In this document: positions 6,053 through 13,058 of the stretch, piece after piece | Layout: the number at the start of each line of letters is the position of its first letter | Position numbering within the stretch: the first letter of the stretch is position 1 | Assembly: GCA_905236265.1 (NCBI GenBank) | Contig: CAJOOV010000028.1 | Coordinates: 1 to 18,245, forward strand | Length of the DNA: 18,245 nucleotides | Direction of reading: 5' to 3' | Source: an uncultured Oscillospiraceae bacterium | GTDB lineage: Bacteria; Bacillota; Clostridia; Oscillospirales; Oscillospiraceae | Notes under the pieces: generated by a model | What the model was told of the DNA's origin: nothing | Databases searched by the model: none | The model's input: the letters and a program-made list of their open reading frames with translations, nothing else | Program-made: the position numbers and the translations under genes

Positions 6053-7564
6053 ATGTTTTCCCGTTCCAGTGGTGTTTTAATCCATCTATCCTCCCTGCCC
6101 GGTGACTATGGAATCGGCTCCATGGGGGCGGAGGCACGGTATTTCATTGATTTTCTGGAGCGTTCCGGCGTGACCTATTGGCAGCTTCTGCCGCTGGTGC
6201 CGCCGGGAGACGGAGCCTCTCCCTATATGTCCCCCTCTTCGGCGGCGGGCAACCCCCTGTTCATCGACCTGCCCTCCCTGATGGAGGACGGACTGCTGAC
6301 ATGGCGTGACCTTGCCCCCAACCGGTATGACGAGAAGGATCAGGTCAATTACACATGGGTGCAGCAGAACCATGAAAAGCTCCTGCGCCGTGCCTTCCGC
6401 AACGCCTCGGAGCAGGTGCGCCTGCAGGTTGACCGGTACATCGACAACGATCAGGAGCTGGCGGACTACGCCCTGTTTCAGGCCATCCGGGACTATTTCG
6501 GGCGAAAGCTGGTGGAGTGGCCGGACATCGGACTGATCCGCCGGGAGCCGGAGGCGCTGGAAAAATACCGCACCCTGCTGGCGGAGGAGGTGGAATATCA
6601 GAAGTTCTGCCAATACCTGTTTGCAAAGCAGTGGCAGGCACTGAAAAAGTATGCCAACGACCGGGGTATTCGAATCATCGGGGACATTCCCTTCTATGTC
6701 TCCCTGGACTCCGTGGATGTGTGGCTGCGCCCGGAGCTGTTTCAGGTGAATCCCGTCACCAAGGTGCCGGACGCCGTGGCGGGCGTTCCCGGCGATCTGT
6801 TCACCCCGCTGGGGCAGCTCTGGGGGAACCCCCTGTACCAGTGGGATGTCCACCGGAAGGACGGCTACCAGTGGTGGTGCAACCGTGTGCGGCGCACTGC
6901 CCAGTTCTTCGATGTCATCCGCATTGACCACTTCCGGGGCATCCACAGCTATTGGTCTGTGCCAAGGGACACGGAGGACGCTTTGAAGGGGCATTGGTGT
7001 CCCGGCCCCGGCATGGAGCTGATTGACGCCATCCGTCAGCAGGTGCCTCAGGCGGAGTTTATCGCAGAGGATTTGGGGGACATTGACGAGGAGACCCACC
7101 GCTTTATTGCCAACAGCGGCATTCCCGGCATCCGGGTGCTGGTGGACGCCTTCACCGATCTGGAGGGGAACAGCGCTTTTCTGCCCCATCACTGTATTGA
7201 GGACTCGGTGATGTACACCGGCACCCACGACACCCCTACTTTTATCCAGTGGCTGGAGCATATCGCCACGGACGCCCAGCGGGAGTATGCCGAAAGCTAT
7301 CTGCGCCTGAACCGTCAGGAGGGACTGAATTGGGGTATGCTGGCCGGGGCATGGGGCAGCATCTCCTCTCTGGTGGTAGCACCCATGCAGGATGTGCTGG
7401 GGCTTGGCGCAGGGGCGAGGATGAACGCCCCCGGCACGCTGGGAGAGTTCAACTGGAGCTGGCGGGTGCGCCGGGAGGCGCTGAATGAGGATGTCTCCGC
7501 CCGGCTGCGGCGGCTGAACCAGCTCTATGGCAGAATGCCCCGGTGGATAGAGGATGAGGAATAA
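6053..7564 (+). CDS. malQ: 4-alpha-glucanotransferase (amylomaltase, GH77)
   Basis: This 503-residue cytoplasmic enzyme transfers glucan chains between maltodextrins and releases glucose, in glycogen or maltodextrin use. It matches the compact bacterial amylomaltases. The nucleophile is Asp292 in VIRIDHFRG, the acid/base Glu339 in FIAEDLG and the stabilising Asp393 in TGTHDTP; these correspond almost exactly to D293, E340 and D395 of the Thermus aquaticus enzyme. The N-terminus SSGVLIHLSSLPGDYGIGSMG is typical. ATG 6053 was chosen over ATG 6014 because the family begins a few residues before RSSG and AGAAAGGG lies 9 bp upstream. It stands alone, between its own promoter and a terminator shared with prmA. 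No maltose transporter or regulator is visible. Confidence 0.96.
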   Translation: MFSRSSGVLIHLSSLPGDYGIGSMGAEARYFIDFLERSGVTYWQLLPLVPPGDGASPYMSPSSAAGNPLFIDLPSLMEDGLLTWRDLAPNRYDEKDQVNYTWVQQNHEKLLRRAFRNASEQVRLQVDRYIDNDQELADYALFQAIRDYFGRKLVEWPDIGLIRREPEALEKYRTLLAEEVEYQKFCQYLFAKQWQALKKYANDRGIRIIGDIPFYVSLDSVDVWLRPELFQVNPVTKVPDAVAGVPGDLFTPLGQLWGNPLYQWDVHRKDGYQWWCNRVRRTAQFFDVIRIDHFRGIHSYWSVPRDTEDALKGHWCPGPGMELIDAIRQQVPQAEFIAEDLGDIDEETHRFIANSGIPGIRVLVDAFTDLEGNSAFLPHHCIEDSVMYTGTHDTPTFIQWLEHIATDAQREYAESYLRLNRQEGLNWGMLAGAWGSISSLVVAPMQDVLGLGAGARMNAPGTLGEFNWSWRVRREALNEDVSARLRRLNQLYGRMPRWIEDEE

Positions 7565-7578
7565 ACGCTGAAAGTAAC

Positions 7579-7609
7579 AAAAGCCGCACCGGGAAACGGT
7601 GCGGCTTTT
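7579..7609. terminator. Bidirectional terminator between malQ and prmA
   Basis: A 13-bp perfect stem, AAAAGCCGCACCG (7579-7591) with CGGTGCGGCTTTT (7597-7609), encloses a 5-nt loop. The A and T runs at the two ends make it usable for both convergent genes. Confidence 0.9.
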
Positions 7610-7621
7610 GCCGTGCATCCT

Positions 7622-8596
7622 TTATTCTGCCCGCTGCGCCGTGAAGGCTACCCACCCCTCCCGGTCACGCCGTTCCAGAATCCGATAGCCGTTGTCCGTC
7701 AGCGCCTGCGCCACGTCCTGCGCCCGGTGCTCAATGATACCGGAGGTGAGGAATCTGCCGCCGGGGGCGAGGAAATCCCCCACATAGGGAATCAGGGGGA
7801 TAATCACATCCGCAATGATATTGGCCAGCACCAGCTCATACCGCCCTGCCAGCCGCTCCCGGAGGGCGGCGTCGGACACAATGTCCCCGGTCTCCACCCG
7901 GAAGGCTTCGGTAATGCCGTTGTAGCCTGCGTTCTCCGCCGCCACACGGCTGGCCTTGGGGTCAATGTCGCAGCCCACTGCCTGCTCTGCCCCCAGCACC
8001 AGCGCCGCAATGGACAAAATGCCGCTGCCTGTGCCCAGATCCAGCACCCTGTCCCCCTTGCCCACATACCGCTCTACCCCTTCCAGACAGAGGCGTGTGG
8101 TGCCGTGGGAGCCGGTGCCGAAGATCAGCCCCGGATTCAGGTACAGGGGTATGCGCCCCTGGGGGACGCACTCTCCCCGCATCCACTCCGGCACCACATA
8201 CAGCCGCTCTCCCACGGGAAAGGGCTGGTAGTATTTCTGCCAGTTATGCGCCCAGTCCTCCTCCTGCAGGGAGACGGTGGACACCCGCAGCGTCCCTGCC
8301 TCCCGTCCCAGCCGGGTGCGAAAGTCCTCCAGACCCGCCTGAACGTCCTGCAGGCGCTGGCGGCCATCCTCGTCGTCGGTGACGTAGAACTTCACTCTGG
8401 ACACCCCCTGCATGGACTGCTTCAGCGCCTCGTCAATGCTGGCCCAGCAGGACAGATTCTCGTCCTCGAACTGTTCCAGCTCCGCCTCGTCCTCCAGCAC
8501 CAGACCTACAATGCCCCGTGCCGTGAGGTACGCCGCCACATCCTCCAATGCGGGGGATACCGTGTCAATGCTCACTTCCAGCCACATCTGTTCCAT
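7622..8596 (-). CDS. prmA: Ribosomal protein L11 methyltransferase
   Basis: This 324-residue cytoplasmic SAM-dependent methyltransferase trimethylates lysines and the N-terminus of ribosomal protein L11. The N-terminal substrate-recognition domain begins MWLEVSIDT. The linker carries EDWAHNWQKYYQPFPVG (113-129). The catalytic domain contains NPGLIFGTGSHGTT (154-167), SAM motif I VLDLGTGSGILSIAA (184-198), the acidic motif GCDIDPKA (208-215) and the active-site-proximal LVLANII (255-261). ATG 8596 has GAGAGG 8 bp upstream; an alternative ATG three codons later is possible. Unlike many Firmicutes, where prmA sits behind dnaK-dnaJ, here it stands alone. It converges on malQ and diverges from an unknown gene. 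Confidence 0.95.
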   Translation of the reverse strand: MEQMWLEVSIDTVSPALEDVAAYLTARGIVGLVLEDEAELEQFEDENLSCWASIDEALKQSMQGVSRVKFYVTDDEDGRQRLQDVQAGLEDFRTRLGREAGTLRVSTVSLQEEDWAHNWQKYYQPFPVGERLYVVPEWMRGECVPQGRIPLYLNPGLIFGTGSHGTTRLCLEGVERYVGKGDRVLDLGTGSGILSIAALVLGAEQAVGCDIDPKASRVAAENAGYNGITEAFRVETGDIVSDAALRERLAGRYELVLANIIADVIIPLIPYVGDFLAPGGRFLTSGIIEHRAQDVAQALTDNGYRILERRDREGWVAFTAQRAE

Positions 8597-8637
8597 TTGA
8601 AAAACCTCTCAGATACACCAAAATTTTCTGCCTCCAC

Positions 8638-8666
8638 AGTCTACCTGAAATCCGCATGAATTGCAA
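8638..8666 (-). promoter_or_regulatory. prmA: Weak candidate promoter of prmA
   Basis: On the minus strand, TTGCAA (8666-8661), a 17-bp spacer and TAGACT (8643-8638) each match consensus at four of six positions, about 40 bp upstream of the prmA start. It is plausible by position and spacing only. Confidence 0.35.
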
Positions 8667-8712
8667 CCGCAGGCGTATGATAAGGGAGAGACCATGCAAA
8701 GGAGGAAGAACC

Positions 8713-9201
8713 ATGGAATTTTCCAACGAAACCGCTCTGTTGAACGAAATCTATCAGGGGGCGATGATGGGCACGGAGTCCATCTCTCTCCTGCTGCCCA
8801 AGGTAAAAAATGCCGCCTTCCGCTCTGACCTGAAAACCCAGAACGAGCAGTACGCCGCCACGGCGAAGAACGCCGAGGCGGAGCTGGCAAAGTCCGGCCA
8901 GTGTCCCCGGCCTCTGAGCCAGCACCAGCTTCTCCTGCTGGAGACGGGCATCTGGTGCAAAACCGCCATGAATCAGGAGACCACCCATCTGGCCAAGCTG
9001 ATGATCGAGGGGAGCAATATGGGCATTCTCACCCTCACCGGAATCCTCAACAGCTACGGAAATCCTGAGGATAACCCCGCCCAGAGCCAGACAGAGGCGC
9101 AGTTTGCCCAGCATTCCGACAACCCCGCCGTGAACCTCGCCCGCCAGACCATCCAGCAGGAGCGGGATAATATCGACCGGCTGAAGGTGTATCTGCAATA
9201 G
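8713..9201 (+). CDS. Unknown helical protein, possibly ferritin-like
   Basis: This 162-residue protein starts at ATG 8713 behind a strong AAGGAGGAAG ribosome binding site. The frame is open further upstream but has no better start. I do not recognise the family with certainty. There is no signal peptide or membrane segment. The sequence looks almost entirely alpha-helical: helices around LLNEIYQGAMMGTESISLLLP, a long charged helix through SDLKTQNEQYAATAKNAEAEL, another around THLAKLMIEGSNMGILTLTGIL, and a last one at AVNLARQTIQQERDNIDRLKVYL. A Pro/Asn/Gln-rich linker precedes the last helix. Four helices of this length suggest a ferritin-like bundle related to DUF2383-type or spore-coat-type proteins, which is a guess. 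It lacks an obvious EXXH iron-ligand pair. It is a single-gene unit ending at a terminator shared with the add operon. Confidence 0.8.
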   Translation: MEFSNETALLNEIYQGAMMGTESISLLLPKVKNAAFRSDLKTQNEQYAATAKNAEAELAKSGQCPRPLSQHQLLLLETGIWCKTAMNQETTHLAKLMIEGSNMGILTLTGILNSYGNPEDNPAQSQTEAQFAQHSDNPAVNLARQTIQQERDNIDRLKVYLQ

Positions 9202-9255
9202 TGCAGAGGCACGTTCTCTGCCTGCGAATGGAGACAGGGAAACCAGATACAGGAG

Positions 9256-9285
9256 AGAAGGGCGTTCGATTTCGAACGCCCTTCT
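9256..9285. terminator. Bidirectional terminator between the unknown gene and the add operon
   Basis: A 13-bp perfect stem pairs AGAAGGGCGTTCG (9256-9268) with CGAACGCCCTTCT (9273-9285) around an ATTT loop. Its right edge is 3 bp from the add stop codon, so it serves both convergent transcripts. The T tract is short on the + side (TTGTT). Confidence 0.8.
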
Positions 9286-9288
9286 TGT

Positions 9289-10302
9289 TCACCCTTCCTG
9301 TTTTGCGGCGTACTCCGCCAGCTCCTGCAAATATGCCTGCTTCCACGCTCCGGGGGTAAAGGCGGCATGGCAGGCGTTTTCCAGCAGCCTGACCACCTCC
9401 TCACGGGTACAGCCCCCCTCCTCCATCGCCCGCAGGTACTCCCGGCTCAGGGTGGTACGGCTGACGGTGGGGTTGTCCGTGTTCAGGCAGGCACAAAGCC
9501 CCCTGTCCAGATAGGTGTGCAGGGGATAGTCGTCCCAGCCGGTGCTGGCTCTGGTCTGGAAGTTGCTGGTGGGACACATCTCCACCGCCACGCCAAGGGA
9601 GCGCACCCGCTCAATCAGCGCCGGGTCATGCCCCATGGCGATGCCGTGTCCCAGACGCTTCGCCCCCAGCTCCAGGGCACGGGCGATGCTCTCGGCGCTG
9701 CCCGTCTCCCCGGCGTGGATGGTCAGGGGCATACCCAGCGCCGCAGCCCGGTTCAGATAGGAGGCAAAGCGGGACAGGGGATATAAATCCTCATCCCCCG
9801 CCAAATCCGCCCCGCACACCAGCGCAGGGAACCACGGGGCGGCGGCGTCCAGCATGGCAAGGTTTTCCGCCTCGCTGTGGTTGCGCAGGGCGCACACCAG
9901 AAAGGCGCACTTCACCCCGGTGGCAGCCTCACCCCGCTCCCGTCCCCGGCTCAGCGCCTGAAACACCTGCTCCAGACGCAGCCCCTCCATGAGGTGGAGG
10001 GCGGGGGCGAAGCGAATTTCAATATAGCGAATCTGCTCCGCCCGGCAGTCCTCCAGCAGGTCCACAACGGCCTGTTCCAGCGCCGCCTCCCTCTGGAGCC
10101 AGCGGACGGGCAGGGCAAAGCAGCCCAGATACTCCGCAAGGCTGGAGCATTCCTCCGTGACGGAGATCTGATGCTCAAAATCCGCCGGCACAGGCGCTCC
10201 CCGCCGGCGCAGCTCCTCCAGAATCCGCCGGGGGCGGACTGCCCCGTCCAGATGGCAGTGCAGCTCAATCTTCGGAAGCGATTTCACCCATTCCCTGTTC
10301 AT
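9289..10302 (-). CDS. add: Adenosine deaminase
   Basis: This 337-residue cytoplasmic zinc amidohydrolase converts adenosine or deoxyadenosine to inosine. Zinc ligands are His15 and His17 (HCHLDGA), His196 (IHAGE, with catalytic Glu199) and Asp276 (NTDN); His219 is in LGHG. The residue after the zinc-binding Asp is Asn277, where mammalian ADA has a second Asp. This NTDN form is, to my knowledge, common in Gram-positive homologues and not a defect. The start ATG 10302 lies inside the mtnN gene, giving a 38-bp overlap; AAAGGA precedes it by about 7 bp and the protein then begins NREWVKSLPKIELHCH as expected. It is the last gene of the PRTase-luxS-mtnN-add operon, consistent with purine recycling. 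Confidence 0.93.
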   Translation of the reverse strand: MNREWVKSLPKIELHCHLDGAVRPRRILEELRRRGAPVPADFEHQISVTEECSSLAEYLGCFALPVRWLQREAALEQAVVDLLEDCRAEQIRYIEIRFAPALHLMEGLRLEQVFQALSRGRERGEAATGVKCAFLVCALRNHSEAENLAMLDAAAPWFPALVCGADLAGDEDLYPLSRFASYLNRAAALGMPLTIHAGETGSAESIARALELGAKRLGHGIAMGHDPALIERVRSLGVAVEMCPTSNFQTRASTGWDDYPLHTYLDRGLCACLNTDNPTVSRTTLSREYLRAMEEGGCTREEVVRLLENACHAAFTPGAWKQAYLQELAEYAAKQEG

Positions 10303-10990
10303 CTGACATTCCTTTCACCAGCGCAGCCGTCATCTCCACAGAGGTTCTGGCGGTCTGCTCTACAAAAGCGGCAAAGTTCTCCGGGGCATGGCCGTCTGCG
10401 TCGTCGGAGATGGCCCGGAGGATGACAAAGGGTACACGGTTTACATAGCAGACCTGCCCGATGCTGCCCCCCTCCATCTCTCCGGCGATGGCGTGGAAGG
10501 TGTTGTGAATCCACTGCTTCCGCCCGGCATCGCAGAGGAACTGGTCTCCCGTGGCAATGGTGCCCACAAGGCAGCGAATGCCCTTGGAGCGCACCGCCGC
10601 CTCCGCCAGCCGCACCAGCGCAGGGTCAGCGGGGAGATGCACCAGATTCAGCCCGGAGATCATGCCCACGTTGTCCCCCAGCGTGGCAGTGTCCATGTCG
10701 TGCTGTACCACGTCGGAGGAGACAGCCACATCCCCAATGCCCAGCTCCCGGCACAGGGTTCCCGCCACGCCGGTGTTAATCAGCGCCGATACCTGATAGC
10801 GGAGAATCATGGTCTGGGCGCACAGGGCGGCAAACACCTTTCCCACGCCGCACACCGCCAGCACCACAGGCACCTTTCCCAGCCTGCCGGAGGTGAAGTC
10901 AATGCCGCTTATGGTCTCGGTGACGGGGTCTGCCAGCATGGCCTTCAGCCCCTCAATCTCCACCTTCATGGCTCCTATGACACCGATCAT
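10265..10990 (-). CDS. mtnN: 5'-methylthioadenosine/S-adenosylhomocysteine nucleosidase
   Basis: This 241-residue cytoplasmic enzyme splits adenine from S-adenosylhomocysteine (giving S-ribosylhomocysteine for LuxS) and from methylthioadenosine. The start MIGVIGAM lies 2 bp after the luxS stop, with GGGAGGTG upstream; the in-frame upstream extension only overlaps luxS. Catalytic residues can be placed: Glu11 (E12 in E. coli), Glu173 in GEMEGGS (E174) and Asp196 in RAISDDAD (D197). The usual EMEGAA reads EMEGGS here, a mild change. The last 38 bp overlap the start of add. Its neighbours LuxS and a phosphoribosyltransferase use its two products, S-ribosylhomocysteine and, plausibly, adenine. 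Confidence 0.93.
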   Translation of the reverse strand: MIGVIGAMKVEIEGLKAMLADPVTETISGIDFTSGRLGKVPVVLAVCGVGKVFAALCAQTMILRYQVSALINTGVAGTLCRELGIGDVAVSSDVVQHDMDTATLGDNVGMISGLNLVHLPADPALVRLAEAAVRSKGIRCLVGTIATGDQFLCDAGRKQWIHNTFHAIAGEMEGGSIGQVCYVNRVPFVILRAISDDADGHAPENFAAFVEQTARTSVEMTAALVKGMSDEQGMGEIASED

Positions 10991-10992
10991 AT

Positions 10993-11454
10993 TCACACCT
11001 CCCGATACCGGAAATCCGGGCAGGATATGCCCTCCAGCACCCGGAGATAGCGCCGGCACTCCGCCTTTGCCGCTTCAAGGCTCAGATTGCGGTAGTTGCC
11101 GCACTCCTGACGGCTTGCGCCGTAGACCGCCCCCTCGTGGGCGAGAATGTCCCGGAGCACCTGCTTGACCGTCTCAAAGACCCGAGGATGGTCTGCATTG
11201 CGCATGAGCAGGTAAAACCCGGTCTGGCAGCCCATGGGGCCGAAGTAGACCACCTGCTCCTTTAAGGTGGAGTTTCGTATCAGCGTGGCAAACATATGCT
11301 CCACGGAGTGCATGGTCAGGTTGTCCATATAGTCCCTGGCGTTGGGGGTGCGGGTGCGCAGGTCATAGGTGGTAATGTCCCCGTCCACACGGGAGATATA
11401 GATGCCGGGGGTAAGCAGGTCATGGTTGACGGTGAAGCTGGTGATTTTCTCCAT
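10993..11454 (-). CDS. luxS: S-ribosylhomocysteine lyase (AI-2 synthesis)
   Basis: This 153-residue cytoplasmic metalloenzyme cleaves S-ribosylhomocysteine to homocysteine and DPD, the precursor of autoinducer-2. Metal ligands are His49 and His53 in HSVEH (usually HTxEH; Ser replaces Thr) and Cys118 in QECGNY; Glu52 is the conserved glutamate. Cys76 in GPMGCQTGFYL corresponds to the catalytic cysteine. The length is normal for the family. The start ATG 11454 lies 3 bp downstream of the phosphoribosyltransferase stop, so the genes are tightly coupled. With mtnN directly downstream, the pair forms the SAH detoxification branch of the activated methyl cycle. Whether AI-2 is used as a signal cannot be told. 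Confidence 0.96.
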   Translation of the reverse strand: MEKITSFTVNHDLLTPGIYISRVDGDITTYDLRTRTPNARDYMDNLTMHSVEHMFATLIRNSTLKEQVVYFGPMGCQTGFYLLMRNADHPRVFETVKQVLRDILAHEGAVYGASRQECGNYRNLSLEAAKAECRRYLRVLEGISCPDFRYREV

Positions 11455-11457
11455 ACT

Positions 11458-12015
11458 TCACGCCTCAACGGGGTTGCCCTGCGCATCGAACAGGGGCAGA
11501 GGCTCCAGATAGATGATGTCGTCCCGGTGGACGGCGTCGCCCTCGGCGAGGATTGCCATCTGCCCGCAGATGGTGCCGCCCGCCTTTCTCACCAGCGCAT
11601 CCAGCGCCCGCAGGCTCTCACCGGTGGAGATCACGTCGTCGATGACCAGAATCCGCTTGCCCTTCATCATGGCTGCGTCGTTGCCGTCCAGATAGAGCTT
11701 CTGCTCTCCGGCGGTGGTGATGGACTGGACGCTGACCTCAAAGAGGTTCTGCATATAGAGCTTGGGCTTTTTCCGGGCGAGGAAGTACTTCTTGTCCCCG
11801 TGCTGGCGTGCCATTTCGTGGATCAGGGGGATACCCTTGGCCTCAGCGGTAATCATGTAGTCGTACTCCGGGGCGCGCTTGAGCAGCTCCCGTGCGCAGG
11901 CCACCGTCAGCTCCTGATCTCCGAAGATGACGAATGCGCCGATATAGTCCTTGTCATTCAGGGGGCACAGGGGCAGAGAGCGCTCCAGCCCGGCAATTGT
12001 CATTTTATATTCCAT
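11458..12015 (-). CDS. Type I phosphoribosyltransferase, adenine-phosphoribosyltransferase-like
   Basis: This 185-residue cytoplasmic PRTase has the PRPP-binding motif ILVIDDVISTGES (122-134). The earlier TAEAKGIPL (56-64) resembles the EARGF segment of Apt. A longer internal region (QNLFEVSVQSITTAGEQKLYLDG) makes it a divergent Apt-like or XPRT-like member rather than a standard 170-residue Apt. ATG 12015 has GGGAGG 8 bp upstream; a second ATG four codons later is possible. It is the promoter-proximal gene of the operon. MtnN releases adenine, so converting adenine plus PRPP to AMP would fit the operon best, but hypoxanthine or xanthine is not excluded by sequence. Confidence 0.87.
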   Translation of the reverse strand: MEYKMTIAGLERSLPLCPLNDKDYIGAFVIFGDQELTVACARELLKRAPEYDYMITAEAKGIPLIHEMARQHGDKKYFLARKKPKLYMQNLFEVSVQSITTAGEQKLYLDGNDAAMMKGKRILVIDDVISTGESLRALDALVRKAGGTICGQMAILAEGDAVHRDDIIYLEPLPLFDAQGNPVEA

Positions 12016-12050
12016 TTTACCGACCTCCCAATCAATCGTCTGGTAAGTCC

Positions 12051-12079
12051 ATTATAACGGCAAAGGGGCAGGATTTCAA
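12051..12079 (-). promoter_or_regulatory. Promoter of the PRTase-luxS-mtnN-add operon
   Basis: On the minus strand, TTGAAA (12079-12074), a 17-bp spacer and a perfect TATAAT (12056-12051) lie 36 bp before the start codon. The resulting leader is too short for a SAM riboswitch, so none is expected. Confidence 0.82.
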
Positions 12080-12082
12080 TTG

Positions 12083-12102
12083 CGGGGAGAAATATTTCCC
12101 CG
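12083..12102. repeat. Imperfect inverted repeat upstream of the luxS-operon promoter
   Basis: CGGGGA near 12083 and its counterpart TCCCCG ending at 12102 flank an A/T-rich centre (GAAATATT). It sits just upstream of the operon's -35 and about 95 bp before the ZIP gene, so it could be an operator for either. No known motif fits. Confidence 0.3.
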
Positions 12103-12195
12103 TCTCCGGCGGCGTTTTCGCCCCTTTTCCCGTCCCTCACCCCAAAGGGAGGGGGCGCATAGGATGGCACAGCGACAAAACGAGGTGAACCGACT

Positions 12196-12987
12196 ATGTT
12201 CCATCTACTGATTCTCACCGCCGGGCTGGCGTTTCCCTGTCTCATGACCACGCTGGGCGCAGCCATGGTGTTCTGCATTCCCGGTCAGCCCGGCGGGAGG
12301 GCGCAGCGCTGCTTTCTGGGCTTCGCCGCCGGGGTGATGATTGCAGCCAGCGTGTGGAGCCTGCTGCTGCCCTCCATTGAACAGGGAGAGGCGCTGGGGC
12401 TTCCGGGCTGGCTGGCCGCAGGGGGAGGCTTTGCCCTGGGGGTGCTGTTTCTGCTGGGGCTGGATCATCTGATCCCCCATCTCCACCGGATTCTGGGCGT
12501 GCGGGAGGGGCTGCCCAGCCGTCTCTCCCCCGCCGCCCTGCTGGTGCTGGCCGTAACCATCCACAATATCCCGGAGGGCATGGCAGTGGGGCTGTGCTTT
12601 GCCCTTGCCGTACAGCAGGGCATGGCCGCCCCTGCCCTTGCCGGGGCGTGGGCGCTGGCGCTGGGCATCGGCATCCAGAATTTCCCGGAGGGGGCGGCGG
12701 TGTCCCTGCCCCTTCACGGGGACGGGATGGGGCGGCGGAGGGCCTTTCTCGCCGGTGTCCTGTCCGGAGTGGTGGAGCCTCTCTTCGGCACAGCCGCCGT
12801 GCTCTGCGCCGCACTGCTCCTGCCGGTCATGCCGTGGCTGCTGGCCTTTGCCGCCGGGGCAATGCTCTATGTGGTGGTGGAGGAGCTGATTCCAGAGGCC
12901 AACATCTCCCCCCACAGCGACGCAGGCACGCTGGGGGCGATGGCAGGCTTTCTGGTGATGATGGTGCTGGACGTAATGCTGGGATAG
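12196..12987 (+). CDS. ZIP-family divalent metal transporter (ZupT-like)
   Basis: This is a 263-residue inner-membrane protein with about eight hydrophobic segments. The two metal-site signatures are present: HNIPEG (123-128) in helix 4 and QNFPEG (161-166) in helix 5; the first His of the second motif is replaced by Gln, as in many bacterial GufA/ZupT members. Another charged stretch, VVEELIPEA, lies near the C-terminus. The cytoplasmic loop is short (HLIPHLH) rather than a long His-rich loop. ATG 12196 has GAGGTG upstream. The family moves zinc, iron or manganese into the cytoplasm. No clear promoter was found in the 180-bp gap before it and no terminator after it, so some read-through into pyrE is possible. 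Confidence 0.92.
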   Translation: MFHLLILTAGLAFPCLMTTLGAAMVFCIPGQPGGRAQRCFLGFAAGVMIAASVWSLLLPSIEQGEALGLPGWLAAGGGFALGVLFLLGLDHLIPHLHRILGVREGLPSRLSPAALLVLAVTIHNIPEGMAVGLCFALAVQQGMAAPALAGAWALALGIGIQNFPEGAAVSLPLHGDGMGRRRAFLAGVLSGVVEPLFGTAAVLCAALLLPVMPWLLAFAAGAMLYVVVEELIPEANISPHSDAGTLGAMAGFLVMMVLDVMLG

Positions 12988-12995
12988 CTTTTCTC

Positions 12996-13024
12996 TTGTC
13001 ACAATCCCGGAGTGATGGTATAAT
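12996..13024 (+). promoter_or_regulatory. Promoter of the pyrE-radC-dusB operon
   Basis: TTGTCA (12996-13001), a 17-bp spacer and a perfect TATAAT (13019-13024) begin 9 bp after the ZIP stop and about 35 bp before pyrE. The leader is too short for a PyrR attenuator. Confidence 0.85.
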
Positions 13025-13058
13025 TTCACAGAGAATCTGGGTACGGGAGGAAGCTGTT

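Noticed and set aside
6086..7618. Minus-strand open frame of 510 codons opposite malQ
   Set aside because: It lies fully antisense to an enzyme with intact catalytic residues. Composition is low in structure-like patterns and no motif is seen.
7613..8659. Plus-strand open frame of 348 codons opposite prmA
   Set aside because: It is the antisense shadow of prmA, whose SAM motifs are unmistakable on the other strand.
9460..9485. Loss of the second active-site Asp in adenosine deaminase (NTDN instead of NTDD)
   Set aside because: The zinc-binding Asp276 is retained, and to my knowledge the NTDN form is common in Gram-positive homologues, so it is not evidence of a dead enzyme.
12016..12050. 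SAM or other riboswitch in the leader of the luxS operon
   Set aside because: The promoter leaves a leader of only about 30 nt, which is too short for any known riboswitch.
12594..13058. N-terminal extension of pyrE into the ZIP gene
   Set aside because: It reads through the ZIP gene in another frame, and the pyrE promoter and Shine-Dalgarno sequence both lie downstream of it.
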